NCBI GenBank assembly: GCA_034189035.1
Contig: JAXHVA010000040.1
Span: forward strand, 1 to 41,143
Source of the DNA: JAUXFK01 sp034189035
GTDB lineage: Bacteria > Desulfobacterota > UBA8473
DNA: 41,143 bases
Direction of reading: 5' to 3'
Below are positions 26,792 to 35,023 of this stretch, piece after piece. The position numbers were made by a program, and so were the translations under genes. Under the pieces are notes generated by a model. The model had not been told where the DNA came from. It ran no database searches and worked only from the letters and a program-made list of their open reading frames with translations. The first letter of the stretch is position 1; every line of letters begins with the position of its first letter.

Positions 26792-26962
26792 ATGAGTATT
26801 AGCAAAGAACTATTGGACATATTGGCATGCCCAAAATGTAAAGGTGATATATATCTAAATCAGGAGGAAGACGGTCTGATCTGTGATGCGTGCCAGTTGA
26901 AGTATGAAATTAAGGACGATATCCCGGTTATGCTTATTGATGAGGCAAAGCCAATATCGTAG
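26792..26962 (+). CDS. small YcaR/Trm112-like zinc protein
   Basis: 56 residues from the ATG at 26792, which has a perfect AAGGAGG 7 nt upstream; the open frame before it lies in a repeat and is not believed. LLDILACPKCKGDIYLN and LICDACQLKYEIKDDIPVML give two Cys-x2-Cys pairs for one zinc ion, as in UPF0434/Trm112 proteins. In E. coli the homologue ycaR follows lpxK, so location in an LPS cluster is a conserved theme. Role here is unknown; Trm112 proteins elsewhere activate methyltransferases. Confidence 0.9.
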   Translation: MSISKELLDILACPKCKGDIYLNQEEDGLICDACQLKYEIKDDIPVMLIDEAKPIS

Positions 26963-26995
26963 TAAAATGAATATGTCCCGCTGTGGATATGAGGT

Positions 26996-28048
26996 ATGCC
27001 TTTTAGAATATTAATAATAAAGATGAGATATATTGGGGATACTGTACTTATTTCCCCTTTGCTGAAAGCATTGAAGGACGGAATGCCTGATGCATTAATA
27101 GATGTTTTGGTCAATAAAGATACACATCAAGTACTGGTAGATAACCCGTATTTAAATAATACATGGGTATTCGATTACAACACCTCAAAAAATAAGCTCG
27201 GTTATAATCTGAAGATCTTATCTCATATAAGAAGGCAAAGATACGATACTGTGATTGATTTAACCAACAATGATCGTTCTTCACTGATTACTTTTTTATC
27301 AGGGGCATCTTTACGGATAGGATATCAGAAGAAGCATCTCATTCAGCAAAGATTGTTTTACAATAAGATAATAAATAAGACAGAAAGTCACATGCATGTC
27401 GTTGACTATCATTTGAAGGCAGTTGAAGAGCTGGGTTTATCAGCTTTGGACCGTAACCCCTTTATTATGGTCTTGCCTGAAAAGATCAAGGATATCGAAC
27501 AGAAGCTTTATGATTATATCGGATTAAAAGCAGAAGAACCCTTTGTCATTATTCACCCAGGGGCAAGACGTTGGTATAAGAGTTGGCCTATTGAGAAATT
27601 TGCAATACTTGCTGATTATATCAGGGAAGAATACGATATTCATGTAGTACTAGCTGGGGATCAAAATGACGAAGCAGTTGCTTTAAAGATAAGATCAAAT
27701 ATGAAAAGAGAGGCTATAGACATGGTGGGTAAAATCTCCCTGTCAGAGCTTCCCGCATTTGTGAAAAAGGCAGTCTGTTTGATCGGGAATGATTCAGCGG
27801 CCATCCACATCGCCACATCAGTAGGAACTCCTGCAATAGCCCTTTTTGGACCAACGGATTGGAGAAACTGGTACCCTCGGAGAAATCATGATCGTGTCTT
27901 TGCTGTGGAATTTCCGTGTAGACCATGCGGTCATACTCGCCCTGATTGCCCTTTTGGAGACCATTACTGTATGAGCGAAATAGACTTTGAACAAATTTGG
28001 CATGCAGTCAAGGATACGATTTATACAAGAATGAGAAGAGAAAGATAA
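26996..28048 (+). CDS. waaQ: LPS core heptosyltransferase III, WaaQ-like (GT9)
   Basis: 350 residues. GT9 transferase with RILIIKMRYIGDTVLISPLL at the N-terminus, VIHPGARRWYKSWPIEKFAI in the donor domain, GNDSAAIHIATSVGTP and FGPTDWRNWYPR, then a Cys-rich tail (CRPCGHTRPDCPFGDHYCM). The Asp-Trp-Arg-Asn-Trp stretch and position directly before waaG and waaP point to WaaQ, which adds a side-branch heptose to heptose II. Third GT9 gene of the locus after waaF and waaC. GAGGT ribosome site immediately before ATG. Confidence 0.87.
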   Translation: MPFRILIIKMRYIGDTVLISPLLKALKDGMPDALIDVLVNKDTHQVLVDNPYLNNTWVFDYNTSKNKLGYNLKILSHIRRQRYDTVIDLTNNDRSSLITFLSGASLRIGYQKKHLIQQRLFYNKIINKTESHMHVVDYHLKAVEELGLSALDRNPFIMVLPEKIKDIEQKLYDYIGLKAEEPFVIIHPGARRWYKSWPIEKFAILADYIREEYDIHVVLAGDQNDEAVALKIRSNMKREAIDMVGKISLSELPAFVKKAVCLIGNDSAAIHIATSVGTPAIALFGPTDWRNWYPRRNHDRVFAVEFPCRPCGHTRPDCPFGDHYCMSEIDFEQIWHAVKDTIYTRMRRER

Positions 28049-28064
28049 GGCTCATAAGGGGTGG

Positions 28065-29213
28065 ATGGGAGTACAAATAATCTTAATGGGTAAAAAAGTA
28101 AAGTTGGCATTTTTCCTTTTTAAGTATTTTCCTTTTGGTGGTTTACAAAGAGACTTTATGCAAATCGCAAAAGTTTGCCTGGCGCGTGGTCATCAAGTAG
28201 ATGTATATAGTAGTTCTTGGGAGGGAAAAATACCTGATGGTCTACAGGTTTCAATAATCTCGGCTTCGGGTTTTACAAACCACCGGCGTTGTGAATCTTT
28301 TATAAAAAGGGTGAATGAGTCACTATCTATAAGCAATTATGATGTTGTTGTTGGGTTTAATAAGATGCCTGGTCTCGATATATATTTTGCAGCGGATACT
28401 TGTTTTGCTGCTAAGGCACTTACGCGAGGCTTTTTGTATCGTTTGACTCCACGCTATCGGAGTTATCTAGATTTAGAAAGAGCGGTTTTTAATAGAGACT
28501 CAAAGACAGAGGTACTGTTGATCTCAGAAAATGACAAAGAACTCTTTATTCAACACTATGGAACGGATGAAGACCGTTTCCACATATTGCCTCCAGGGGT
28601 AGAAGAGAATCGTTTTGTGCTCTACGACAAAAATGATGTCTTTAATGAGCTACTCAGCGAATTCTCTGTTGGGTTGAATCAGAAGATCGTTTTAATGATC
28701 GGTTCTAGCTTTAAGACTAAGGGGGTTGACCGGGCAATCAGAGCGATATCTGCATTACCCTTAAATATTCGTAAAGAAACGATTTTAATGATCGTTGGTG
28801 AAGGGAAAACAAGGCCCTTTAACAGAATGGCCAGCCGTTTGGGAGTTTTAGACCAGGTGTACTTTGCAGGGGGGAGAGAAGATATACCAAAGTTTTTACA
28901 GGCAGCCGACCTTTTATTACACACAGCATATCAAGAAACAGCAGGGATCGTTTTAATTGAAGCTATGGCTGCAGGATTACCGATTCTGGTAACCGATACG
29001 TGTGGATACTCGAGTCATGTCGAACGAGCGGGTGCCGGAGAGATTATCTCTTCACCCTTCAAGCAGGACACACTCAATGAAATGTTGGCCTTCATGTTGA
29101 CTTCTAAAAGAAGAAACGAGTGGGGGAAAAATGGCAGAGATTATATCAACAAGATAGGTGTCTTCAATCGATGGGAAAAGGCTGCGGATATTATTGAAGA
29201 GGTTGCAATGTGA
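28065..29213 (+). CDS. waaG: LPS core glucosyltransferase I, WaaG-like (GT4)
   Basis: 382 residues from 28065, or slightly fewer if the later ATG at 28086 (MGKKVKLAFFLF) is used. Retaining GT4 enzyme. FFLFKYFPFGGLQRDFMQIA, GFNKMPGLDIYFAADTCFA and RYRSYLDLERAVF are hallmarks of WaaG, which adds glucose to heptose II. The C-terminal half has the nucleotide-sugar site with MIGSSFKTKGVDRAI and the acidic ETAGIVLIEAMAAGLP. Overlaps waaP by 4 nt. Confidence 0.92.
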   Translation: MGVQIILMGKKVKLAFFLFKYFPFGGLQRDFMQIAKVCLARGHQVDVYSSSWEGKIPDGLQVSIISASGFTNHRRCESFIKRVNESLSISNYDVVVGFNKMPGLDIYFAADTCFAAKALTRGFLYRLTPRYRSYLDLERAVFNRDSKTEVLLISENDKELFIQHYGTDEDRFHILPPGVEENRFVLYDKNDVFNELLSEFSVGLNQKIVLMIGSSFKTKGVDRAIRAISALPLNIRKETILMIVGEGKTRPFNRMASRLGVLDQVYFAGGREDIPKFLQAADLLLHTAYQETAGIVLIEAMAAGLPILVTDTCGYSSHVERAGAGEIISSPFKQDTLNEMLAFMLTSKRRNEWGKNGRDYINKIGVFNRWEKAADIIEEVAM

Positions 29214-30028
29214 TTGTATTGCCAAAGAGTTGGATTGAGCGCTTCGAAGGCGAGGATATCTTCAAGCAGCTATTCAGTTTGCAAGGGACTCTCTATCGTG
29301 AAAAAGAGGGGCGCAAGACGCTACGTTTTTCTTTTTATGGTAAGTACTATTTTGCAAAAATCCATCGTGGGGTCGGATGGAAAGAGATAATAAAGAATCT
29401 GTCACAATTGCGCATGCCGGTCTTCAGCGCCCAGAATGAATGGAACGGAATAAAGCGCCTTGACCAATTCAGTATCAAGACCATGCGTTTGGTTGGATAC
29501 GGCAAAAGAGGCTGGAATCCTGCACGGTTACAATCCTTTGTGATCATGGAGGAACTGGAAAACACCATAAGCCTTGAAGAGTTATGTAAAAGCTGGGCCT
29601 TGTCTAAACCGAGTTATGCCCTGAAAAGGGCGTTGATAATTGAAGTAGCAAAGATTGCAAGAACACTCCATGAAAACGGAATGAACCATCGGGACTTTTA
29701 CATCTGCCATTTTTTGCTCGATGTATCAAACGGGAAAGACTCTCTCAACACTGAATCTTTGCAAGTCTATCTGATCGATCTTCATCGTATGAAGATAATG
29801 CGTAAAGCATCATGGCGCAATCGAGCGAAAGATATTGCCGCCTTGTACTTTTCCAGTATGGACATCGGTTTAACAAAGCAGGATGTGTTGCGTTTTATCA
29901 GGATATATCAAAGAAAGCCATTGCGAGAGACCCTGTATAAAGAGAGGTTCTTTTGGTGGTACGTTAAAAGACGTGCAATTTCACTTTATCGAAAGGAGTT
30001 CCATAGAGAACCCACGGTTATTTTATGA
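29210..30028 (+). CDS. waaP: LPS core heptose I kinase WaaP
   Basis: 272 residues, close to E. coli WaaP (265). Starts at a GTG (29210) overlapping the waaG stop (ATGTGA). Protein-kinase-like fold that phosphorylates heptose I. The catalytic loop MNHRDFYICHFLLD has its Asp at residue 162, the same number as the essential Asp of E. coli WaaP; a DFG-like IDLHRM follows, and FAKIHRGVGWKEI supplies the ATP-site Lys. With the two genes before it this reproduces the enterobacterial waaQ-waaG-waaP order. Confidence 0.93.
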   Translation: MIVLPKSWIERFEGEDIFKQLFSLQGTLYREKEGRKTLRFSFYGKYYFAKIHRGVGWKEIIKNLSQLRMPVFSAQNEWNGIKRLDQFSIKTMRLVGYGKRGWNPARLQSFVIMEELENTISLEELCKSWALSKPSYALKRALIIEVAKIARTLHENGMNHRDFYICHFLLDVSNGKDSLNTESLQVYLIDLHRMKIMRKASWRNRAKDIAALYFSSMDIGLTKQDVLRFIRIYQRKPLRETLYKERFFWWYVKRRAISLYRKEFHREPTVIL

Positions 30029-30036
30029 GTTTTTTA

Positions 30037-30181
30037 ATAAACTGTCTTCATAAAAAACGACAGCGATAGTAATCACATTATTACCCGTGCAAAACTCATT
30101 AACTGTTCAGAATCGGCATGCGTTATAAATTTGCCCCCTGCTTTTATGGTAATTCAATAAACATTTTTTGTAACAGTTTAT
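30037..30181 (+). repeat. short intergenic repeat copy bounded by inverted AAACTGT ends
   Basis: ATAAACTGT (30037-30045) and ACAGTTTAT (30173-30181) are perfect 9-bp inverted ends of a 145-bp unit. It contains TTACCCGTGCAAAACTCATT at about 30081, the same border as in the 14883, 26520 and 30225 copies, followed by different sequence. It looks like an internally deleted or recombined copy. Together with the next repeat it fills the 440-bp gap after waaP, where I see no gene. Confidence 0.5.
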
Positions 30182-30224
30182 CTTTATAGAATAATAATAT
30201 CATCAGGAAAGAGGCAACGGTCAG

Positions 30225-30436
30225 ATTTTAACCCGTGTAAAACTCGCATCCAAAGGAGCATAAACAAAGGAAGTCTATCACTATTCAATTCAATAGCTCG
30301 ATTATTAACTATTTCAGATATAAAATGTCCGGTTATCCCCTTTTGTTTCTTAACGCTTACTGATATGCTCAGACAGTACATGTATTAAAATTTGATCACC
30401 GCTTCTTGCACTCTTTTAAAAAAGCTAAACTATTAC
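30225..30436 (+). repeat. intergenic repeat family copy
   Basis: ATTTTAACCCGTGTAA at 30225-30240 differs from the 14883 terminal repeat at one base. It continues AAACTCGCATCC, AACTATTTCAGATATAAAAT and TTTGTTTCTTAACGCTTACTG, closely parallel to the 26520 copy, and ends CTTGCACTCTTTTAAAAAAG then CTAAACTATTACA. The right terminal repeat is degenerate. The TTG that opens the frame of the next gene lies inside it. Confidence 0.7.
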
Positions 30437-30468
30437 ATTTTTCTAATATATTAAGAAACTTTAAAAAG

Positions 30469-31413
30469 GTGAATACACTTATACACATAGGTTATCATAA
30501 AACAGGAACGACTTTCTTTCAAGACATTGTCTTTAAAAAACATCCCAATGTACGACTTATAGACCGAAGCGAGGTACAGAGGGTTTTCCTGAAAGTCGGT
30601 TCTTTCTCTTTCAACCCTGATGCCGCAATAAGATGGTTTTCTGGCCAAAAAAATAATGTTTATTCAGAAAAAGACTGGCTTGTCATCTCTGATGAGGAGT
30701 TGTCAGGGAATATTCATACAGGAGGAAATGGTGGATATCTTGCAAAAGAGATGGCAGGACGTCTCTTTTCGGTACTTCCCGATGCACAGATTTCCATTCA
30801 TATACGAAATCAGTATGAGATGATAGAGTCCGTTTATAGACAGTATATAAAAAAGGGTGGAACTTTCAATATAAAGAAGTATCTTTTTGATAACGATGGT
30901 TTCAATCATCGATTTCCTCAGTTCTCATTTGAACATTTTGAATACGAGAAATTAATAAAGTACTATATATCTCTCTTTGGAAAAGATAATATCCATATCT
31001 TTATATATGAGGAAATGCGAAAGAACATCGACACTTTCTTGGAGAAGTATTATCTTGAACTTCAGATGCCTGTGGTCAAGGATATCATACAGATAGACAA
31101 AAAGAGAGTTAATGAGAGGTTATCCTTAGTAAGTATATTCTTTGCCAGATTTACAAACAGGTTTTATGGTAAGGATCCCATCAACAGACGCGTAATTTTT
31201 CATATACCACTTTTTAATAAATTGTGCAGATCGGTTTATAAGGGGATAGACAGGATGCCCCTCATTAAGCATCTAGATCGAAAAGGGTCGTTACTCAATG
31301 GAGAAATTAGAGAGTATATTAAAGAACATTATGCGAAAAGCAACGAAGATCTAAGTGATATTTTAGGCATAGATCTGAGATGTTATGGGTATCCTATGGG
31401 AGATGAGATATAA
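30469..31413 (+). CDS. PAPS-dependent sulfotransferase (first copy)
   Basis: About 314 residues from the GTG at 30469 (VNTLIHIGYHKTGTTFFQDI); the open frame reaches a TTG at 30406 inside the repeat, which I do not favour. The 5'-phosphosulfate loop is GYHKTGTT and the 3'-phosphate motif lies around ISIHIRNQYEMIESVYRQYI. Expected to move sulfate from PAPS to a hydroxyl or amine of a carbohydrate. No membrane segment is evident, so it should act in the cytoplasm on a growing glycan or lipid-linked core. It follows waaP across two repeats and precedes a kinase gene. The acceptor is unknown; LPS core is an inference from position. Confidence 0.85.
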   Translation: MNTLIHIGYHKTGTTFFQDIVFKKHPNVRLIDRSEVQRVFLKVGSFSFNPDAAIRWFSGQKNNVYSEKDWLVISDEELSGNIHTGGNGGYLAKEMAGRLFSVLPDAQISIHIRNQYEMIESVYRQYIKKGGTFNIKKYLFDNDGFNHRFPQFSFEHFEYEKLIKYYISLFGKDNIHIFIYEEMRKNIDTFLEKYYLELQMPVVKDIIQIDKKRVNERLSLVSIFFARFTNRFYGKDPINRRVIFHIPLFNKLCRSVYKGIDRMPLIKHLDRKGSLLNGEIREYIKEHYAKSNEDLSDILGIDLRCYGYPMGDEI

Positions 31414-31475
31414 GAGAGTATAGGACTAAAAAGGATTTTATACATTTTAGGTTTCGCGGTTTTCATCTTAAGATA

Positions 31476-32255
31476 TTGAAAGGATATCTTGATGAAAAGT
31501 TTCTCAAGATGTGTTGCACCGTATCTTCTTGTGAAGTGTCAGGATTCAAACGCGTTACGAGTTCTCAATATGCTAAGGTATATTGTTTTGAATATGAAGG
31601 GCAGCAGTTCTTTTATAAATCGTTTTTAAATCGAAACAGGCTCGATCCAATAAAGGGAATGTTACGTGAAAGCCGTGCAGAGCGTGCTTTAAGTGGGCAT
31701 CTGCTGCTTCAGGAAAATGGCTTTTTTACCCCCTTAGTAGTCGTTGTAGGAAAGAAAGGGCCTCACAATTTTATGGTTTCGAAATCTATAAATAATGGAC
31801 TGGGGCTTCGCCAGTACTTTAAAGAGGAGTTCGTACCACCTTTGGCAAAAGAAAAGATACACGAAAAAAGGAAGATAATCTTTGAACTCGGATATACAAT
31901 AGGACGAATGCACAGATTGGGGATTTATCATGGTGATCTGGGCTTGGGCAATGTTATTTGTGCCCTTTCCAATCCATTTGGTTCTCGTTATGCATTTATC
32001 GATAATGAACGAACAGTTTACTACAAGAGGTTACCGCATCGTAAGATAGTAAAAAACCTCTCCCAACTCAATATGATATTCGATTCAGCGATAACAAATA
32101 CGGATCGATTACGTTTTTTCCATGCTTATTTGAGCAAGAACCCAACATTGGCCTTGCAAAAAAATGTTTTCATCAAGCGAGTATTGAAAAAAACCGGAAA
32201 ACGAATTGCAAGAAAGATAAAAAAAAATCCCAAATGGGGGGGTGTTCCTCTTTAG
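31476..32255 (+). CDS. WaaP/InaA-type lipopolysaccharide kinase-like protein
   Basis: About 259 residues from a TTG at 31476; no ATG fits well (the next in-frame one is at 31509), so the start is uncertain. Small kinase fold: RVTSSQYAKVYCFEYEGQQF then FYKSFLNRNRLDPIK as the N-lobe with a likely ATP-site Lys, LGIYHGDLGLGNVIC as catalytic loop (Asp154 from the TTG) and FIDNERTVYY in the DFG position. C-terminal tail very basic (KKTGKRIARKIKKNPK), fitting membrane-surface work. Lies between two sulfotransferase genes. Phosphorylation of an LPS sugar is inferred from family and context. Confidence 0.8.
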   Translation: MKGYLDEKFLKMCCTVSSCEVSGFKRVTSSQYAKVYCFEYEGQQFFYKSFLNRNRLDPIKGMLRESRAERALSGHLLLQENGFFTPLVVVVGKKGPHNFMVSKSINNGLGLRQYFKEEFVPPLAKEKIHEKRKIIFELGYTIGRMHRLGIYHGDLGLGNVICALSNPFGSRYAFIDNERTVYYKRLPHRKIVKNLSQLNMIFDSAITNTDRLRFFHAYLSKNPTLALQKNVFIKRVLKKTGKRIARKIKKNPKWGGVPL

Positions 32256-32295
32256 TTTTTGGCCAATATATACATAAATGACCTGTCTTCATACT

Positions 32296-33069
32296 ATGAA
32301 AAGATTGCATATCGTTGGATCTCCAAGAAGCGGCACTACATTGATGATGGAGTTGTTTGTTACGTGCTTTCAGAGTAATGGTTTCTGTGAACACGAAATG
32401 AGCATCTTTGACGAGCCAGAACTCAAAGCCGGGCTGTTTTTTAGCAAACAACCAACGGATGTTAAATATATAGAAAGGGTATTTAAATCAGATCCGAATC
32501 TTTTTGTTGTCTATATTCTTCGGGATCCAAGGTCTGTGATTAGCAGTATCCACGCATCAAAGCCTCATGAGTATTTTTGTAATTATAGAATCTGGAAAGA
32601 ATGTAATGATGCAGCGCAAAGAATTATGGATTGTCCCCGTTTTTTGAGTGTTCGCTATGAGGACCTTGTGCAAATCCCAAATAAAGTTCAACGACAAATA
32701 GTGGAAAGATTTTCATTTTTAAAGAAGAAATGTAATTTCTCAGGATTTGAAAAGCTTTCGAATCCTTCCAAACAATCATTAAATGCATTAAGCGGACTGC
32801 GACCTATCTGTGCAGACAGAGTCAATGCGTGGCAAAAACACCTGCCTCGCATTAAGTCAGAATTGGACAAAAATCCTCATTTACTAAAGGATTTGACAGA
32901 AAACGGCTATGAAAAAGACAATTCTTGGGCAATTGTATTAGAAGGTATAGAACCAACCAGGTATAATTGTCGCTATCCGGATTCAAGACCTATCCTTAAA
33001 ACAATTGAAACCAGATTCAGAAAATGGATGAAATCAAGACAGTATATTGCTAGCCGAAATTTAAGATAG
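32296..33069 (+). CDS. PAPS-dependent sulfotransferase (second copy)
   Basis: About 257 residues from the ATG at 32296 (MKRLHIVGSPRSGTTLMMEL); an ATG six codons earlier is possible. SPRSGTT is the 5'-phosphosulfate loop and YILRDPRSVISSIH the 3'-phosphate site; FLSVRYEDLVQIP is a further sulfotransferase family segment. It differs strongly from the first sulfotransferase, so it is not a recent duplicate and may modify another position. Flanked on both sides by kinase genes on the same strand. Confidence 0.87.
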   Translation: MKRLHIVGSPRSGTTLMMELFVTCFQSNGFCEHEMSIFDEPELKAGLFFSKQPTDVKYIERVFKSDPNLFVVYILRDPRSVISSIHASKPHEYFCNYRIWKECNDAAQRIMDCPRFLSVRYEDLVQIPNKVQRQIVERFSFLKKKCNFSGFEKLSNPSKQSLNALSGLRPICADRVNAWQKHLPRIKSELDKNPHLLKDLTENGYEKDNSWAIVLEGIEPTRYNCRYPDSRPILKTIETRFRKWMKSRQYIASRNLR

Positions 33070-33113
33070 CAGCAATAGTTAGCAATATTTATTCCTTTTG
33101 GACCCAACGGACA

Positions 33114-33833
33114 GTGAGAAAAGAGTATTGGAAAGTATTCCTAGAATCTAATGATGTTGTTCGTTATAAATCATTTGTCTCTTTTATGCTTTGTAATAGG
33201 GCATATTATTTATTAGGCATTACGAACTTTCTTAAAAATCCAGATGCCATCTTCGATTCTGAAAATAATTATTTGCTCAAAAGGGGATCCAAATCTACTG
33301 TTGCTAAAATAAAAATCGGTGATAAAAACCTGGTCGTTAAAAGAGATAATATCAAAGGTCTTTGGCACAGCCTTCGTCGATTCTTTATGACTTCACGCTC
33401 TGCCCATTCCTGGCGAAATGCACACCGATTATTAACACTTGGAATTGAAACACCAAGACCTGTTGCATTATTTGAGAAACGTTTTGGTCCTTTCAGGAGG
33501 ACTGCCTATTATATATGTGAATATGCCGAGGGCCCCAATATGATAGATTTTTTTAAGGATTTTCATATGAGTCAGAATTTGGAAGTTGTGGATAGAATCG
33601 CCGAAGTCTTCAAAAAGATGGAATCGTCAAGAATCAGTCATGGTGATATGAAGGCCAGCAACATTATTATTGCTAATAAAATGCCTATGTTGATCGATTT
33701 GGACTCTATGCGTATGCATACCTGTAAAATGCGTTTCCTCCATTTTCAGCGTAAGGATAAAGAACGTTTTCTTAAGAATCTTTCATCCATTCCTGAGGTC
33801 GATAAAGTGTTTAGGAAATTAATAAATATATAG
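33114..33833 (+). CDS. WaaP/Kdo-kinase-type lipopolysaccharide kinase-like protein
   Basis: 239 residues from a GTG at 33114 without a strong ribosome site. N-lobe KSTVAKIKIGDKNLVVKRD, with Lys residues suited to ATP binding; RRTAYYICEYAEGPNMIDFF as the hinge; SRISHGDMKASNIIIAN as catalytic loop (Asp178, Asn five residues on) and MLIDLDSMRMH in the DFG position. The arrangement resembles bacterial LPS kinases (WaaP, WaaY, KdkA). Third such kinase in the window, dissimilar to the other two outside the motifs. Substrate unknown. Confidence 0.82.
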   Translation: MRKEYWKVFLESNDVVRYKSFVSFMLCNRAYYLLGITNFLKNPDAIFDSENNYLLKRGSKSTVAKIKIGDKNLVVKRDNIKGLWHSLRRFFMTSRSAHSWRNAHRLLTLGIETPRPVALFEKRFGPFRRTAYYICEYAEGPNMIDFFKDFHMSQNLEVVDRIAEVFKKMESSRISHGDMKASNIIIANKMPMLIDLDSMRMHTCKMRFLHFQRKDKERFLKNLSSIPEVDKVFRKLINI

Positions 33834-33866
33834 ATTTCTATTATTTTAGCAAGAAATGAGGAATTT

Positions 33867-34835
33867 ATGCGGATAAAAACCCTAATAGGAATATTAGTAA
33901 GTCTTATTTTCTTGTTTCTCGCATTTCGCAATGTAAGCTTTAAGGAACTTTTCGATTCATTGCAAAAAGCGAATTATATCTATTTAATTCCAGCAATAGC
34001 CTTAGTCTATCTTTCGATGTGGCTTCGGGCGATAAGGTGGAAATACCTGTTCGAACCGATAAAAGAGGTCAGGATGTCTTCGTTGTTTTCCTCATTAATG
34101 ATCGGATTTATGGCAAACAATATATTGCCAGCAAGGATAGGAGAATTTGTAAGGGCCTATTCGATTGGTAAAAAAGAGAACTTAAGCAAGAGTCTATCCC
34201 TCGCAACGATAGTAGTAGAAAGAATACTGGATGGTTTTGTACTTTTGGTATTCTTATTTATCAGTTTGATATTTTTTCATTTTCCGAATTGGGTAAAGAA
34301 GACAGGAATTTCTCTGTTGATTTTCCAAATACTGATTCTACTTCTCTTCTTTTTTTTAAAGAGATATAAAGAAAATGTATCACACCTCTTCAATCTTCTC
34401 TTTTCACCTATTTCTATACATCTCCCCCAGAAGGCCAATGAAATTCTTTTCTCCTTCATCGTAGGTTTTGATGTTTTAAAAGGGAAGAAACAGATTAAAT
34501 TCGTATTTCTTTTTTCATTTCTCATGTGGATTGTTATTGCAGTCCTCACTTCTTTGGTTTTTTTATCTTTTCGCTTTGAACTTCCACTTTATGGATCTTT
34601 CCTTTTTATTGTTATTGTCAATTTCGGTATAATAATGATCCCTTTATCACCGGGCTTTATCGGAACATATCAGTTCTTCTGTATCACTGCACTTGCATTT
34701 TGGGGCATAAATGAGAGTGAGGCCTTGGGATTCTCTATCGTATACCATGCGACCCAATACTTCCCTGTAACTCTTTTAGGACTTTTTTACCTTTGGAAGG
34801 AGAGCATTTCTTTTAAAGAGATCAAGAGACAATGA
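33867..34835 (+). CDS. UPF0104 / LPTM-family integral membrane protein (putative flippase)
   Basis: 322 residues, about eight membrane helices. SMWLRAIRWKYLFEP, FMANNILPARIGEFVRAYSI and TIVVERILDGFVLLV are the conserved motifs of the lysylphosphatidylglycerol synthase transmembrane (AglD/YbhN-like) family; there is no soluble aminoacyl-transfer domain. Members are often found beside glycosyltransferases and are proposed to move lipids or support glycolipid synthesis, but their activity is mostly unproven. Ends the sulfotransferase/kinase run; an inverted repeat copy follows. Confidence 0.88.
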   Translation: MRIKTLIGILVSLIFLFLAFRNVSFKELFDSLQKANYIYLIPAIALVYLSMWLRAIRWKYLFEPIKEVRMSSLFSSLMIGFMANNILPARIGEFVRAYSIGKKENLSKSLSLATIVVERILDGFVLLVFLFISLIFFHFPNWVKKTGISLLIFQILILLLFFFLKRYKENVSHLFNLLFSPISIHLPQKANEILFSFIVGFDVLKGKKQIKFVFLFSFLMWIVIAVLTSLVFLSFRFELPLYGSFLFIVIVNFGIIMIPLSPGFIGTYQFFCITALAFWGINESEALGFSIVYHATQYFPVTLLGLFYLWKESISFKEIKRQ

Positions 34836-34844
34836 TCTTATTTC

Positions 34845-34990
34845 TTAACAGTTTAGCTTTATACGATAAAAAGATATCAACACGCCAGAAGTAGTGATAA
34901 AATTATAATGCGGCTATTGACTGACTGAATTAGTGAGCGTTAAGAAAAACAGGGGATATCTTAGATTTAATATCTGAAATAGTCATTATA
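34845..34990 (-). repeat. intergenic repeat family copy, inverted
   Basis: On the minus strand it reads GACTATTTCAGATATTAAAT, CCCCTGTTTTTCTTAACGCTC and finally GCTAAACTGTTAAG, in the same order as the copies at 26520 and 30225. It lacks the ACCCGTGCAA end. This is the only copy in opposite orientation, which argues for a mobile or formerly mobile unit and against a gene-linked leader. It fills the gap between the LPTM gene and the decarboxylase gene. Confidence 0.65.
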
Positions 34991-35023
34991 AAGAATAACC
35001 ATCTATTGTAAAAGAGAGGAAAT

